Shown here: in pieces, positions 24,747 to 33,649 of the stretch
How the letters are laid out: every line of letters starts with the position of its first letter
Numbering within the stretch: position 1 is the first letter of the stretch
Assembly (NCBI GenBank): GCA_016789145.1
Contig: JAEUQI010000027.1
Coordinates: 1-37,250 of the forward strand
Length of the DNA stretch: 37,250 bases
Reading direction: 5' to 3'
Source of the DNA: Blastocatellia bacterium
GTDB taxonomy: Bacteria; Acidobacteriota; Blastocatellia; Pyrinomonadales; Pyrinomonadaceae
Notes under the pieces: model-generated
What the model was told of the DNA's origin: nothing
What the model saw: the letters and a program-made list of their open reading frames with translations, nothing else
Databases searched by the model: none
Made by a program: the position numbers and the translations under genes

Positions 24747-25871
24747 TTATTGTTTAGAATTCGGCGGAGTCGTGACAACGGCTCCGCCATTTATTTTGCA
24801 GCCGTTCGACGAGAATCCGACGACCGAGCCATTCACCAATAACACAGGTCCCAGCGGATTTTGCTGTCCGACGACGATCGCGTCAGCCTGAACGCCTAGG
24901 GATGCAATGCCAAGCGTTCTACCTTTCTTCGTGTCGATCAGATAGCCGTTCTCAGCACCGAGACTGAAAGCTGCAATTCGAGATCCATCAACCGCAACAG
25001 TACCGGCGATACGGCCTTCGAGCCGCTTTTTCCAGATCACATCGCCGCCGCCTGGTCGAATATAGTAGATAAAATTGTCGAACGAAGTAGCGAGCAGGGC
25101 ATCGCCGAGCGCGGTTACGCTATTCACTGAGGCTCCGGTTCGAAACTTCCAATTTGGGTCGACCGAAACCAATTCGCCACGCTCATTTCCATAAACTACG
25201 CCGCTCCGCGTGGCAAACACGTTCTTGGGCAACGAAGCTAACTGCTGTGTAGAAATGATCTCGCCGGTCACAGTCGACATCTTGATCAGTTTGCCGTCGC
25301 CGGTCGCAAACGCGATCAGTTCCGTCGAGATAAAAGGTTCGCCGGTAACAGAGCCGGTCGGCACTCGATTCCAGACCGTGACCAAGGTGTTGGGGTCGAT
25401 CGAGCTTACTTTGCCGCTCGCCGAAACCGAGATCAGGCGGCCGTTCACAGCCTTGATCGACAGCTTGCCTTCGCTGCTTTCGGCGGGCTTTGCGGGAATA
25501 CCGGTCTCCTTGCTCAGTCGCCAAAGTAGCGTACTGCTTTGCTTTCCGTCCACGGGAGCCGGCTGTGTGACAAGGTGTAATCCGATCGACGAAGTCTCCA
25601 GATTCGACACGAGCGTTCCGCCTAATTCCGCCGACCATACTTTCTGTCCGGTCAAAAGGGAAATAGCGACGATCTGAGCCTCGTTCGTCGCGACATACGC
25701 CATAGAGTCGTCGATTGTGATCGCCGTAAAAACCTTCTCTTCCGAATAGCTCCAGCACCGTTTCAGTTCGACCTGATCTGACGCCTTATCAAACGCAAAC
25801 ACGCTACGTCCGACTAAGCAGAGGAAACAGGTCGCGATAAGGAGTGAAAATGTTAGCGAGGACAGACGCAT
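24747..25871 (-). CDS. Secreted PQQ-like beta-propeller repeat protein (BamB-like fold)
   Basis: A 374-residue protein with a clear N-terminal signal: basic start MRLSS, apolar core TFSLLIATCFLCLVG, and a possible signal-peptidase I site SVFA/F at residue 26. The body consists of repeated blades with patterns such as LLTGQKVWSAELGG, NTLVTVWNRV, TVTGEIISTQ and GGDVIWKKRLEGRIAG (the A-x-D-x-x-T-G-x-x-x-W style of PQQ-like repeats). Such propellers act in the envelope, as BamB does in outer-membrane protein assembly, or bind cofactors; no lipobox cysteine is convincing here, so BamB itself is uncertain. It is convergent with the DUF465 gene and divergent from ssb. Confidence 0.8.
   Translation of the reverse strand: MRLSSLTFSLLIATCFLCLVGRSVFAFDKASDQVELKRCWSYSEEKVFTAITIDDSMAYVATNEAQIVAISLLTGQKVWSAELGGTLVSNLETSSIGLHLVTQPAPVDGKQSSTLLWRLSKETGIPAKPAESSEGKLSIKAVNGRLISVSASGKVSSIDPNTLVTVWNRVPTGSVTGEPFISTELIAFATGDGKLIKMSTVTGEIISTQQLASLPKNVFATRSGVVYGNERGELVSVDPNWKFRTGASVNSVTALGDALLATSFDNFIYYIRPGGGDVIWKKRLEGRIAGTVAVDGSRIAAFSLGAENGYLIDTKKGRTLGIASLGVQADAIVVGQQNPLGPVLLVNGSVVGFSSNGCKINGGAVVTTPPNSKQ
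24763..24797 (+). terminator. Probable intrinsic terminator for the tsaB-rimI-DUF465 group, inside the 3' end of the convergent gene
   Basis: GGCGGAG (24763-24769) pairs perfectly with CTCCGCC (24782-24788). The inner bases TCGT/ACGG extend it to 11 pairs around a GACA loop, followed by ATTTATTTT. It works in the plus direction only, and its bases encode the last few residues of the minus-strand beta-propeller protein. Confidence 0.55.
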
Positions 25872-25895
25872 TTAACGACAAGGCAAAAGGTGATT

Positions 25896-25923
25896 TTATC
25901 ACACGCGGCTTACGTGTTATATT
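25896..25923 (+). promoter_or_regulatory. Candidate promoter for ssb
   Basis: In the divergent 109-base gap, TTATCA (25896-25901, 4 of 6) and TATATT (25918-25923, 5 of 6) are separated by 16 bases. A transcript would carry a leader of about 50 bases to the ssb ATG at 25981, which has AGAGGAAA upstream. Confidence 0.35.
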
Positions 25924-25980
25924 GATGGTCAAACTTCACAAAAAGTTTACGAAAAAGCTTACACACAAGAGGAAATTACT

Positions 25981-26457
25981 ATGTCATTTAACAAGATCAT
26001 TCTAGTAGGAAATCTGGGAAAAGATCCCGAACTCCGTTACACTCCGCAGGGAAAGGCTGTTTGCAGCTTTTCGATGGCCACGAACGAAAAACGCCGCGAC
26101 AAATCTGGCGAACTTCAAGACGTGACCACGTGGTTCAAGGTAACGCTGTGGGGAAACCAAGCAGAAACTGCGAACAAGTATCTGGCAAAGGGACGCCCTG
26201 TTTATATCGAGGGCCGTCTGCGGCTCGAGGAATGGACCGACCGCGACAATAACAACCGATACACGCTCGATGTACAGGCGACCGACATGCAATTCATCAG
26301 TGCCGGCCGCGAAGATGGCGGCGGCTATTCAGGCGGACAACACGACGACCACGACAGCGGCTACACCGGTGCCCCTCAGGCATCAGCAGCCCCGGCGTCA
26401 GCACCACCGGCCGCACCGGTCGCAGCCCCACAAGGCGACGACGACATCCCGTTCTAA
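25981..26457 (+). CDS. ssb: Single-stranded DNA-binding protein
   Basis: A 158-residue SSB. The N-terminal OB fold (residues 1-105) has MSFNKIILVGNLGKDPELRYT, FSMATNEKRRDKSGE, WFKVTLWGNQAE and YIEGRLRLEEWTD. It is followed by a flexible Gly/Pro/Ala-rich linker and the acidic tip DDDIPF that binds partner proteins of replication and repair. SSB coats single-stranded DNA as a tetramer. It is monocistronic here, divergent from the beta-propeller gene and convergent with accA. Confidence 0.97.
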   Translation: MSFNKIILVGNLGKDPELRYTPQGKAVCSFSMATNEKRRDKSGELQDVTTWFKVTLWGNQAETANKYLAKGRPVYIEGRLRLEEWTDRDNNNRYTLDVQATDMQFISAGREDGGGYSGGQHDDHDSGYTGAPQASAAPASAPPAAPVAAPQGDDDIPF

Positions 26458-26466
26458 AGACTTTCA

Positions 26467-26530
26467 GCCCACGAAAAACACGAAATGCACAAAAGATCTC
26501 CTTTTAGTGCCTTTCGTGTTTTTCGTGGGC
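26467..26530. repeat. Long palindromic element between ssb and accA
   Basis: Left arm 26467-26490 (GCCCACGAAAAACACGAAAT...) and right arm 26507-26530 are complementary over 23 of 24 bases; inside them AAAAG and CTTTT add five more pairs around an ATCTC loop, with one unpaired A. It sits in the 80-base gap between two convergent genes. There is no T-run after either arm, so it resembles a dispersed palindromic repeat that may also stop transcription from both sides. A related element lies at 28788-28857. Confidence 0.85.
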
Positions 26531-26537
26531 AAACTTC

Positions 26538-27362
26538 TTAGATCCATTCGCCCATTTTTCTAAACTTTTGATATCGATCTTCCAGTAGCGTTGCGACGTC
26601 TTTCTTTGATAGGTCGTTAATTGCGGCGATGATGCGTTGTTTCAGCGTATTCGCGATCTTGTCATAGGCATCGCCGGTCTTGTCGCCATCGTGGTCGGCG
26701 ACCGTCCATAGAGCAGGTTCGGGAATGATCTCGTCAATAATGTCGAATTTCTTGAGGTCGGCGGCGGTGAGCTTTAGGCCTTCGGCTGCGTCGGGAGCTT
26801 TGGCGGCGTCTTTCCATAGGATTGCGGCACAGCCTTCGGGAGTGATGACGCTGTAGACTGCGTTTTCCATCATCAGCACGCGGTCGCCGATGCCGATCGC
26901 AAGGGCACCACCCGAACCACCTTCGCCTAGGACGACGACGACGATCGGAACCGTGATCGATGCCATTTCGCGCAGATTAAACGCAATAGCCTCAGCCTGA
27001 CCGCGTTCTTCAGCGTCAATTCCGGGATACGCTCCCGGCGTGTCGATGATCGTGATTATCGGACGCCCGAACTTCTCCGCAAGCTTCATTACGCGAAGCG
27101 CCTTTCGGTAGCCCTCAGGCTTAGACATTGCAAAGTTCCGATGCCGCCGCTCATTGATATCGCGGCCCTTCTGCTGCCCGATCACCGCTACCTCACGCCC
27201 ATCAAGCCTCGCCCAACCCGTAACCATCGCCGGATCATCAGCAAACCGCCGATCACCATGGATCTCAGTAAAATCCGAAAATATCGTGTTGAATAGATCG
27301 ATCGAATAAGGCCGGTCCGGATGCCTTGCCGTCTGTACACGCTCAAATGCCGCAGTTGTCAT
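26538..27362 (-). CDS. accA: Acetyl-CoA carboxylase carboxyltransferase subunit alpha
   Basis: A 274-residue carboxyltransferase. Seen: HPDRPYSIDLFNTIF, DFTEIHGDRRFADD, GRDINERRHRNFAMSKPEG, ITIIDTPGAYPGIDAEERGQ (oxyanion and biotin-binding region), GEGGSGGALAIG and SVITPEGCAAILWK. AccA with AccD transfers CO2 from carboxybiotin to acetyl-CoA, the first step of fatty acid synthesis. E. coli AccA has 319 residues; the roughly 45-residue N-terminal helical segment is missing here, and an in-frame stop lies four codons upstream of this ATG, so the shortness is real. No accD is in the window. Confidence 0.95.
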   Translation of the reverse strand: MTTAAFERVQTARHPDRPYSIDLFNTIFSDFTEIHGDRRFADDPAMVTGWARLDGREVAVIGQQKGRDINERRHRNFAMSKPEGYRKALRVMKLAEKFGRPIITIIDTPGAYPGIDAEERGQAEAIAFNLREMASITVPIVVVVLGEGGSGGALAIGIGDRVLMMENAVYSVITPEGCAAILWKDAAKAPDAAEGLKLTAADLKKFDIIDEIIPEPALWTVADHDGDKTGDAYDKIANTLKQRIIAAINDLSKKDVATLLEDRYQKFRKMGEWI

Positions 27363-27474
27363 AAAGGCATTTTACCTCAATCTAAGGTGCATGGCATTCC
27401 GACAAACGTATGACAGGCTACGGAGCCCGTCAACGTCCGTTGGTGCACTCTTCAAAGTTGATCTAAAATGTGGT

Positions 27475-27502
27475 TTGAAAAGCCAAATTAGCACTCTACA
27501 AT
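27475..27502 (+). promoter_or_regulatory. Candidate promoter of the leucine-rich-repeat gene
   Basis: TTGAAA (5 of 6) and TACAAT (5 of 6) with a 16-base spacer, in the 159-base gap after accA. Initiation would be about 13 bases before the ATG at 27522, giving a short leader with only a weak GAAGAG ribosome site. Confidence 0.45.
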
Positions 27503-27521
27503 TGATTGAAGAGAATATTGA

Positions 27522-28424
27522 ATGAGACATCATTTTGCAGATTTCTTAGATCGAAATGACGATTATTGGTCGATGATTCCGAACCGAGAAAGATTCGTGT
27601 ATCGAATCGGAAATTTTCTAGTAGGCGATGACGAAGTAAAGGTAGTAACCATAGGACGCGATGACAAACCGTGGACAAATATCTTCACGTTCCCAAACCT
27701 AGAAGAACTAACTCTTCATGAACCTAGCTTTCGACAGCTAGAAGCGGTAAGAGATCTTCCAAAATTGAAGAGACTACGTATCACTCACGCTAGGCCAAAG
27801 GAAATCTCGTTCTTGGGTAATTTGCTGGAACTCGAAGAATTAGTACTAGAATATGTTTCGGGCATTTCCGATCTGGGACCTCTTAGTAAACTGCCCAAAT
27901 TGCGATCGCTTCATCTTGAGAATCTTCGGAGAGTTAACAACTTCGATGGATTGTCAGGCATCAATAGCCTGCTCTATTTGCGAATCGATGGCACACTGGA
28001 TTGGAAGCAGCCAATAGAGAATTTTGAGTTTCTCCGCGGACTTCCGAATCTAGAAGTATTATCTTTCGGTCAGATAATCAACAAGACCCCATATCCAGCA
28101 ATGCTACCGGCTCTGGACTTGGGAAAACTGAAACGACTGAAGCTGACCTGGAGTATGTTGGCAGCCGAGGAGTATGCCTTGTTGGAAAGCGGCTTGCCTA
28201 ACGTAGAAGGTGCACGGTGGGGGCCGTATACGAAATTCAGAATTGGACGCGGTCATGCTGAATGGTTTGAGTTCACCGGAAAAGGAGCAGGAAGGGTCAA
28301 GTGCGGTCATATAAATGCAGAACATCGATGTGCCGAGTATGCGTCAAAGTACTCCCTAATGAAGGCAGAAGCCGAACGCACAATCTCGAGGGATGGATGC
28401 CAAATTCGGATAGGCAAATCATGA
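27522..28424 (+). CDS. Leucine-rich-repeat protein, function unknown
   Basis: A 300-residue protein without signal peptide or membrane segment. After an N-terminal charged region (about 60 residues), six or seven repeats of 21-25 residues follow with the L-x-x-L-x-L-x pattern, for example FPNLEELTLHE, LPKLKRLRITH, LLELEELVLEY, LPKLRSLHLEN, LPNLEVLSFGQ and LGKLKRLKLTW. The C-terminus (about residue 235 on) is non-repetitive, with a Cys/His-containing stretch VKCGHINAEHRCAEY. It is visibly richer in A/T than accA and stands alone between unrelated genes, which suggests acquisition. A cytoplasmic binding role is all that can be inferred. Confidence 0.75.
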   Translation: MRHHFADFLDRNDDYWSMIPNRERFVYRIGNFLVGDDEVKVVTIGRDDKPWTNIFTFPNLEELTLHEPSFRQLEAVRDLPKLKRLRITHARPKEISFLGNLLELEELVLEYVSGISDLGPLSKLPKLRSLHLENLRRVNNFDGLSGINSLLYLRIDGTLDWKQPIENFEFLRGLPNLEVLSFGQIINKTPYPAMLPALDLGKLKRLKLTWSMLAAEEYALLESGLPNVEGARWGPYTKFRIGRGHAEWFEFTGKGAGRVKCGHINAEHRCAEYASKYSLMKAEAERTISRDGCQIRIGKS

Positions 28425-28475
28425 ACGCACCGCGAAGGCGACGGAACCCAGGGTTTCGACCGCTATAATTCTGCC

Positions 28476-28715
28476 TTACAAGTTCCTAACTTTCTTCCAC
28501 CCGCCTCTGCCGCAGGCTATGGCGGTTCGTAGGTCTCGGAGGCCGATCGTTCGAGTTGAACGCTCATAGAGCAGGAACATGGCCTGAGGTTCGCCAAGCT
28601 TTCGAAACGTCTCAATATCAAACGTGATCTCGCCGCTTGGATTTATCGACGACCGGGCCTCGTCCGGTATTCGTCTCGCCGCTACGCCCGCAAATTCTTT
28701 CCATTCTCTTCGCAT
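28476..28715 (-). CDS. Small hypothetical protein, probably with an altered C-terminus
   Basis: A 79-residue ORF. The first about 57 residues look like a folded small domain (INPSGEITFDIETFRKLGEPQAMFLLYERSTRTIGLR), in the style of short proteins I have seen in related bacteria, though I cannot name a family. The last 20 residues are of different, basic low-complexity character and are encoded by a palindromic GC-rich repeat (28499-28525). That suggests the original C-terminus was replaced by repeat insertion. No strong ribosome site precedes the ATG. It may be a pseudogene. Confidence 0.5.
   Translation of the reverse strand: MRREWKEFAGVAARRIPDEARSSINPSGEITFDIETFRKLGEPQAMFLLYERSTRTIGLRDLRTAIACGRGGWKKVRNL
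28499..28525. repeat. REP-like GC-rich palindrome inside a small ORF
   Basis: CCGCC (28501-28505) and GGCGG (28521-28525) flank an inner GCC-GCA-GGC, giving an imperfect hairpin whose two side bulges (TCT and TAT) are opposite each other. This is the layout of dispersed extragenic palindromes. Only one copy was noticed in the window. Confidence 0.5.
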
Positions 28716-28787
28716 GATACATCAACGTACTGCTAGTAAGTGCATGTGTCAGCTCTGCAACATCTCTCAAATCAAATTAAGACGTGT

Positions 28788-28857
28788 TGCCACGAATGCA
28801 CTAATACGAACTCTGGGAGAGGGAAGCCTTATGTTCTTCATTCGTGCCTTCGTGGCA
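28788..28857. repeat. Palindromic repeat related to the ssb-accA element
   Basis: The left arm 28788-28805 (TGCCACGAATGCACTAAT) and right arm 28840-28857 are complementary over 16 of 18 bases with a 34-base centre. The arms share the CCACGAA-x-x-CAC core with the palindrome at 26467-26530, so the two look like members of one dispersed family. Confidence 0.7.
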
Positions 28858-28955
28858 GGCTCTTATTCCTTTTCCTGCCGACCATTCCACCAAACTCGAC
28901 ACAACCGCCGGACGCTGACTTTCAAATGTACACTTTTCGAAAAAACGGGATTAAA

Positions 28956-29000
28956 CTAGATCGAAAATGTGCGATTCTGATCTAGACTAGACGCATTTTC
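28956..29000. other. Possible H-type pseudoknot sequence
   Basis: CTAGATC (28956-28962) is complementary to GATCTAG (28979-28985), and GAAAATGTG (28963-28971) to CGCATTTTC (28992-29000, one G-T pair). The order A-B-A'-B' is that of a pseudoknot. It may be coincidence in A/T-rich DNA, or overlapping operator half-sites. Confidence 0.3.
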
Positions 29001-29091
29001 AACGGCGCTAACAGCATTTTCCGCAAAAAAGCACTCGAAATATGGCTGAAAGCCCCATAAACACTGGCCAATTCGTGTCTGATCAGCGCGC

Positions 29092-29122
29092 AAAAAAAGG
29101 CCCGACAAACTGCCGAGCCTTT
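29092..29122 (-). terminator. Intrinsic terminator of ahcY
   Basis: On the minus strand a 12-pair stem (29122-29111 with 29107-29096, two G-T pairs) and a 3-base loop are followed by a run of thymines (29098-29092 read in reverse). It lies 31 bases after the ahcY stop codon. Confidence 0.85.
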
Positions 29123-29152
29123 CTCCTTTTTTCTTTATCCTTTCGCCTTCAG

Positions 29153-30472
<1,320 letters not shown>

Positions 30473-31636
30473 TTAAGCAGCGGCTCCTCTGTGAGCATCG
30501 GCTGCGGTCCTGAGGGCTTCGGCCTTGTCGGTCCGCTCCCACGAAAATTCGTCATTTGCACGGCCAAAGTGGCCAAATCGTGCGGTCGCCTTGTAGATAG
30601 GACGACGAAGGTCGAGAGTTTCGATGATCGCTTTCGGCGTCAGCGTGAAATTCTCGCGAACGATATCCGAGATACGCTCGTCATCGATCGTTCCAGTTCC
30701 GTGGCTATCGATAAGCACCGAAACAGGCTCCGCAACACCGATCGCATATGCCAACTGAACCGTACATTTGTCAGCAAGGCCAGCAGCGACAACGTTCTTA
30801 GCGATATAGCGAGCCATATACGCTGCCGAACGGTCAACCTTTGTAGGATCCTTGCCCGAAAAAGCACCACCGCCATGCGGAGCATAACCGCCGTAGGTAT
30901 CGACAATGATCTTGCGGCCGGTCAACCCGGCATCGCCCATCGGTCCACCGATCACGAATTTGCCGGTCGGGTTGATGTGGTATTTCGTCTGGTCATCGAC
31001 CATGTCAGCCGGAATTACAGCGTCAATGACATGCTTTCTGATGTCGTTGCGAATGTCCTCGATATCAAGATCTGCGGTCTGCGACGAAATGACAACTGCC
31101 TCAACGCGGAACGGCTTACCGTCGCGATATTCGATCGAAACCTGCGATTTCCCGTCAGGACGAAGGTAGGGAATCGTGCCGTCACGACGAACTTCGCTCA
31201 ATTTACGAGTCAAATTATGAGCCATCTGGATCGGCATCGGCATCAACTCAGGTGTTTCATTACACGCAAAACCGAACATTAGGCCCTGATCGCCGGCACC
31301 GCCAGTATCAACGCCTTGAGCGATGTCTGGCGACTGTGTTCCGATCGCGTCAATGACCGAACAGGTGTTCGAATCGTAGCCGAATTCAGCATCGTTGTAA
31401 CCGATCTCGTGGATCGTGTCGCGAATGATCTGCTTATAATTGACGTCTGCGGTGGTTGTGATCTCGCCGGCAACAACTGCAAGGCCGGTCGTGACCATCG
31501 TCTCACATGCTACACGGGCCGTTGGGTCTTGTGCCAAAATAGCATCCAGGATCGCGTCGCTAACATTATCGGCAATTTTATCCGGATGACCTTCGGTCAC
31601 CGATTCCGATGTGAATAGAAAATTTCCGTTACTCAA
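30473..31636 (-). CDS. metK: S-adenosylmethionine synthetase
   Basis: A 387-residue enzyme that makes SAM from methionine and ATP. Seen: [16 protein letters not shown] (ATP/methionine site), [16 protein letters not shown], and [22 protein letters not shown] (the P-loop-like GGGAFSGKD signature). The start is TTG at 31636: an in-frame stop lies seven codons upstream and no ATG or GTG occurs between, while AGGT stands eight bases before TTG. A near-consensus promoter lies upstream at 31703-31731. Product use fits the many methyltransferases and the MiaB enzyme encoded nearby. Confidence 0.97.
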   Translation of the reverse strand: MSNGNFLFTSESVTEGHPDKIADNVSDAILDAILAQDPTARVACETMVTTGLAVVAGEITTTADVNYKQIIRDTIHEIGYNDAEFGYDSNTCSVIDAIGTQSPDIAQGVDTGGAGDQGLMFGFACNETPELMPMPIQMAHNLTRKLSEVRRDGTIPYLRPDGKSQVSIEYRDGKPFRVEAVVISSQTADLDIEDIRNDIRKHVIDAVIPADMVDDQTKYHINPTGKFVIGGPMGDAGLTGRKIIVDTYGGYAPHGGGAFSGKDPTKVDRSAAYMARYIAKNVVAAGLADKCTVQLAYAIGVAEPVSVLIDSHGTGTIDDERISDIVRENFTLTPKAIIETLDLRRPIYKATARFGHFGRANDEFSWERTDKAEALRTAADAHRGAAA

Positions 31637-31702
31637 TGATTTACCTAGCTCCTCTCAATAAGGCTGACTCAATTGTGATCTGTGATAGATAACAAAACGA
31701 AA

Positions 31703-31731
31703 ATAATAGCGTTTTTCTGAACTGATGTCAA
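31703..31731 (-). promoter_or_regulatory. Near-consensus sigma-70 promoter of metK
   Basis: On the minus strand TTGACA (6 of 6; 31731-31726) and TATTAT (5 of 6; 31708-31703) are separated by exactly 17 bases. The leader to the metK start would be about 60 bases, too short for a SAM riboswitch of the known classes. Confidence 0.75.
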
Positions 31732-31815
31732 AACGACAGGGCACGGTCGGGCATGTCTAAGGGCATACCATATCGACCACACTGTTTGCGTCCGATAATA
31801 AAGATTATGTAAAGA

Positions 31816-32292
31816 TTAGTCGATCACCTCAGGCCAGTCGTCAGCGGCCGCTTCGGGGCTTGAGTCGTCCGTCCGATCCGCATGAGCGGCGGCGGACACG
31901 TCAAGAACCGATTGCGATACAAATATCTGACAATCCATCCTTAACGCCAGAGCAATTGCGTCAGACGGCCTGGCGTCTAGCATTACAGGCTGGCCCTTGC
32001 CATCAACGAGCTCAATTCGCGCGAAAAACGTATTATCAAGCAGCTCCGTTATGACGACACTCGTAGCCGTAAGGCCGCTTTGCAGGATGACGTTCCGTAG
32101 CAGGTCGTGCGTCATTGGCCTCTGTGGAGCAACCTTTTCGATCTCCAGAGCGATCGCATTGGCCTCAAATGCTCCGACCCAAATAGGCAGCACGGCCTCG
32201 TTGTCTATGCCTTTTAGGACAACGATCGGAGTATTCGTGTTCGGATCCATGATCAGGGCTCCAACCTTAACTTCTATGCTTTTGTCGCTCAT
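31816..32292 (-). CDS. Bifunctional nuclease family protein (DUF151)
   Basis: A 158-residue protein with the complete DUF151 domain at about residues 5-135: PIVVLKGIDNEAVLPIWVGAFEANAIALEIE, RPMTHDLLRNVI, and LDARPSDAIALALRM. The family is found across bacteria and plants; some members show RNase and DNase activity in vitro, but the cellular role in bacteria is not settled. The acidic tail (after 135) is low complexity. It starts eight bases after the miaB stop with TAGGT upstream, so it is co-transcribed with miaB. Confidence 0.9.
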   Translation of the reverse strand: MSDKSIEVKVGALIMDPNTNTPIVVLKGIDNEAVLPIWVGAFEANAIALEIEKVAPQRPMTHDLLRNVILQSGLTATSVVITELLDNTFFARIELVDGKGQPVMLDARPSDAIALALRMDCQIFVSQSVLDVSAAAHADRTDDSSPEAAADDWPEVID

Positions 32293-32300
32293 CGTTTTAC

Positions 32301-33626
32301 CTAGACCAATTCTCCAAATAGTGAATTTGTCTTTATCTCGTTGATCTTCACATTTACAACTTGTCCAAGCAGATCGTCAGAACCAACAAAATTGACGATC
32401 TTATGGCATGTTGAGTGTCCCGTTAGGCCATTTTCCGTTCGCGTCGACCTATTTTCGACCAAAACGCTGACTTCGGCACCTAAATATCGCGTCAGACGTC
32501 GATTCTGACTAGCTTTCTGTTCTTTCTCAAGCTCGAGAAATCGAAGCGTTTTCTCGGCATCAGTGACGTCGTCCTCCATCTCGAAAGCCGGTGTTCCGGG
32601 CCGAGGAGAGTATCTAAAGATATATGCGCTGTCGTATCCGCAATATTTCACGAGATCGACGCTCTCTTGAAAGTCCTGTTCGGTCTCGCCTGGAAACCCG
32701 ACAATGATGTCAGTCGTGATCGCAATATCGCGACTCGAAGCTCGTAACCTGTCTATCTGCTTAAGATAGCGGTCTATCGTGTGGCCGCGTTTCATGTGCT
32801 TAAGCACTCGATTCGAGCCTGATTGGACCGGCAAATGAACCCAATTACAAAGATTCGGATGCTCTTCGATAGCGTCCACGATATCTTCATGAAAATCGCG
32901 GGGAAATGAGGTCGTAAACTTTATTCGCTCAATACCCGTTGCAGCGACTGCACGTAACAATTTAGAAAACGCCGACTTCCCTTCAAATCCTTCAAGTCCT
33001 ACATTAGATTCCGGCCTGTAACTGTTGACATTCTGACCAATTAGATGGACTTCCCTAACGCCATTTCGTCGTAGTTCAAGGACCTGACGGACGATCTCGG
33101 CCGCCGTTAAGCTTCGCTCTCTGCCACGCGAAAATGGAACTATGCAGTAGGTACAGAACTTGTTGCAACCCTCAATTATTGGGACAAACGCGACATACGG
33201 CGAATGTCGATGGGTATCGGCGACTGTCCAATCGTAATTTTCTTCGCGCTCACCCAGGTCTATAACGTCAGTTTTGCCCTCGAAGACGCTACTCAAAGCC
33301 TTTGCCGCACGTCCGACCGCTCGAGTTCCGAGCACAAGATCGACGCCTTCGATCTTCTTAAACAGCGTGTTGCCTTCGAGTTGGGCGACGCAGCCCATAA
33401 CTCCGATCACAGGCTTTGGCCGATCAGCGTGTCGAATTCGACCGACGCGCGAATATAGCTTATGCTCGGCTTTTTCGCGAACAGAACACGTATTTATGAG
33501 TATAACGTCCGCATTTTCCTCATTTTCGGTCATCTCATAGCCGTTGCCCGCCAAATTCGAAGCCACGCGCTCGGAATCCGAGACGTTCATTTGACAGCCA
33601 TAGGTTTCGAGATAAACTTTCTTCAT
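32301..33626 (-). CDS. miaB: tRNA-2-methylthio-N6-dimethylallyladenosine synthase
   Basis: I take the ATG at 33626 (family-typical MKKVYLETYGCQMNVSDSE) rather than the TTG at 33656, which would overlap dnaE on the other strand. The 441-residue protein has the N-terminal MTTase domain with cysteines in ETYGCQMN, INTCSVRE and VMGCVAQL (auxiliary 4Fe-4S cluster). The radical SAM core GCNKFCTYCIVPFSRGRE supplies CxxxCxxC, and a C-terminal TRAM region (VENRSTRTENGLTGHS...) binds tRNA. MiaB adds a methylthio group to i6A37 of tRNA using SAM twice, which fits its position ahead of metK and ahcY. Confidence 0.95.
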   Translation of the reverse strand: MKKVYLETYGCQMNVSDSERVASNLAGNGYEMTENEENADVILINTCSVREKAEHKLYSRVGRIRHADRPKPVIGVMGCVAQLEGNTLFKKIEGVDLVLGTRAVGRAAKALSSVFEGKTDVIDLGEREENYDWTVADTHRHSPYVAFVPIIEGCNKFCTYCIVPFSRGRERSLTAAEIVRQVLELRRNGVREVHLIGQNVNSYRPESNVGLEGFEGKSAFSKLLRAVAATGIERIKFTTSFPRDFHEDIVDAIEEHPNLCNWVHLPVQSGSNRVLKHMKRGHTIDRYLKQIDRLRASSRDIAITTDIIVGFPGETEQDFQESVDLVKYCGYDSAYIFRYSPRPGTPAFEMEDDVTDAEKTLRFLELEKEQKASQNRRLTRYLGAEVSVLVENRSTRTENGLTGHSTCHKIVNFVGSDDLLGQVVNVKINEIKTNSLFGELV

Positions 33627-33649
33627 AGGAACTCGACCAAAACCCGAAA

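Larger units (their letters stand above)
28716..29152. other. Intergenic region of 437 bases
   Basis: No credible coding region. It holds the palindromic repeat at 28788-28857, a possible pseudoknot-forming stretch at 28956-29000, and the ahcY terminator at 29092-29122. The short ORFs on the plus strand here have no ribosome site and low-complexity translations. Nothing else was recognised. Confidence 0.7.

Noticed and set aside
28464..28469. Perfect TATAAT on the plus strand
   Set aside because: No -35 element at the right spacing and no plus-strand gene downstream.
28624..28959. A 111-codon plus-strand ORF across the intergenic region
   Set aside because: It runs through the palindromic repeat and overlaps the small minus-strand ORF, with no ribosome site and low-complexity content.
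30491..31282. A 263-codon open frame on the plus strand
   Set aside because: Antisense shadow of metK caused by its codon pattern; no domain and no initiation signal.
31637..31815. Possible SAM riboswitch before metK
   Set aside because: The likely transcript leader is only about 60 bases and no conserved riboswitch stems were seen; the remaining bases lie upstream of the promoter.
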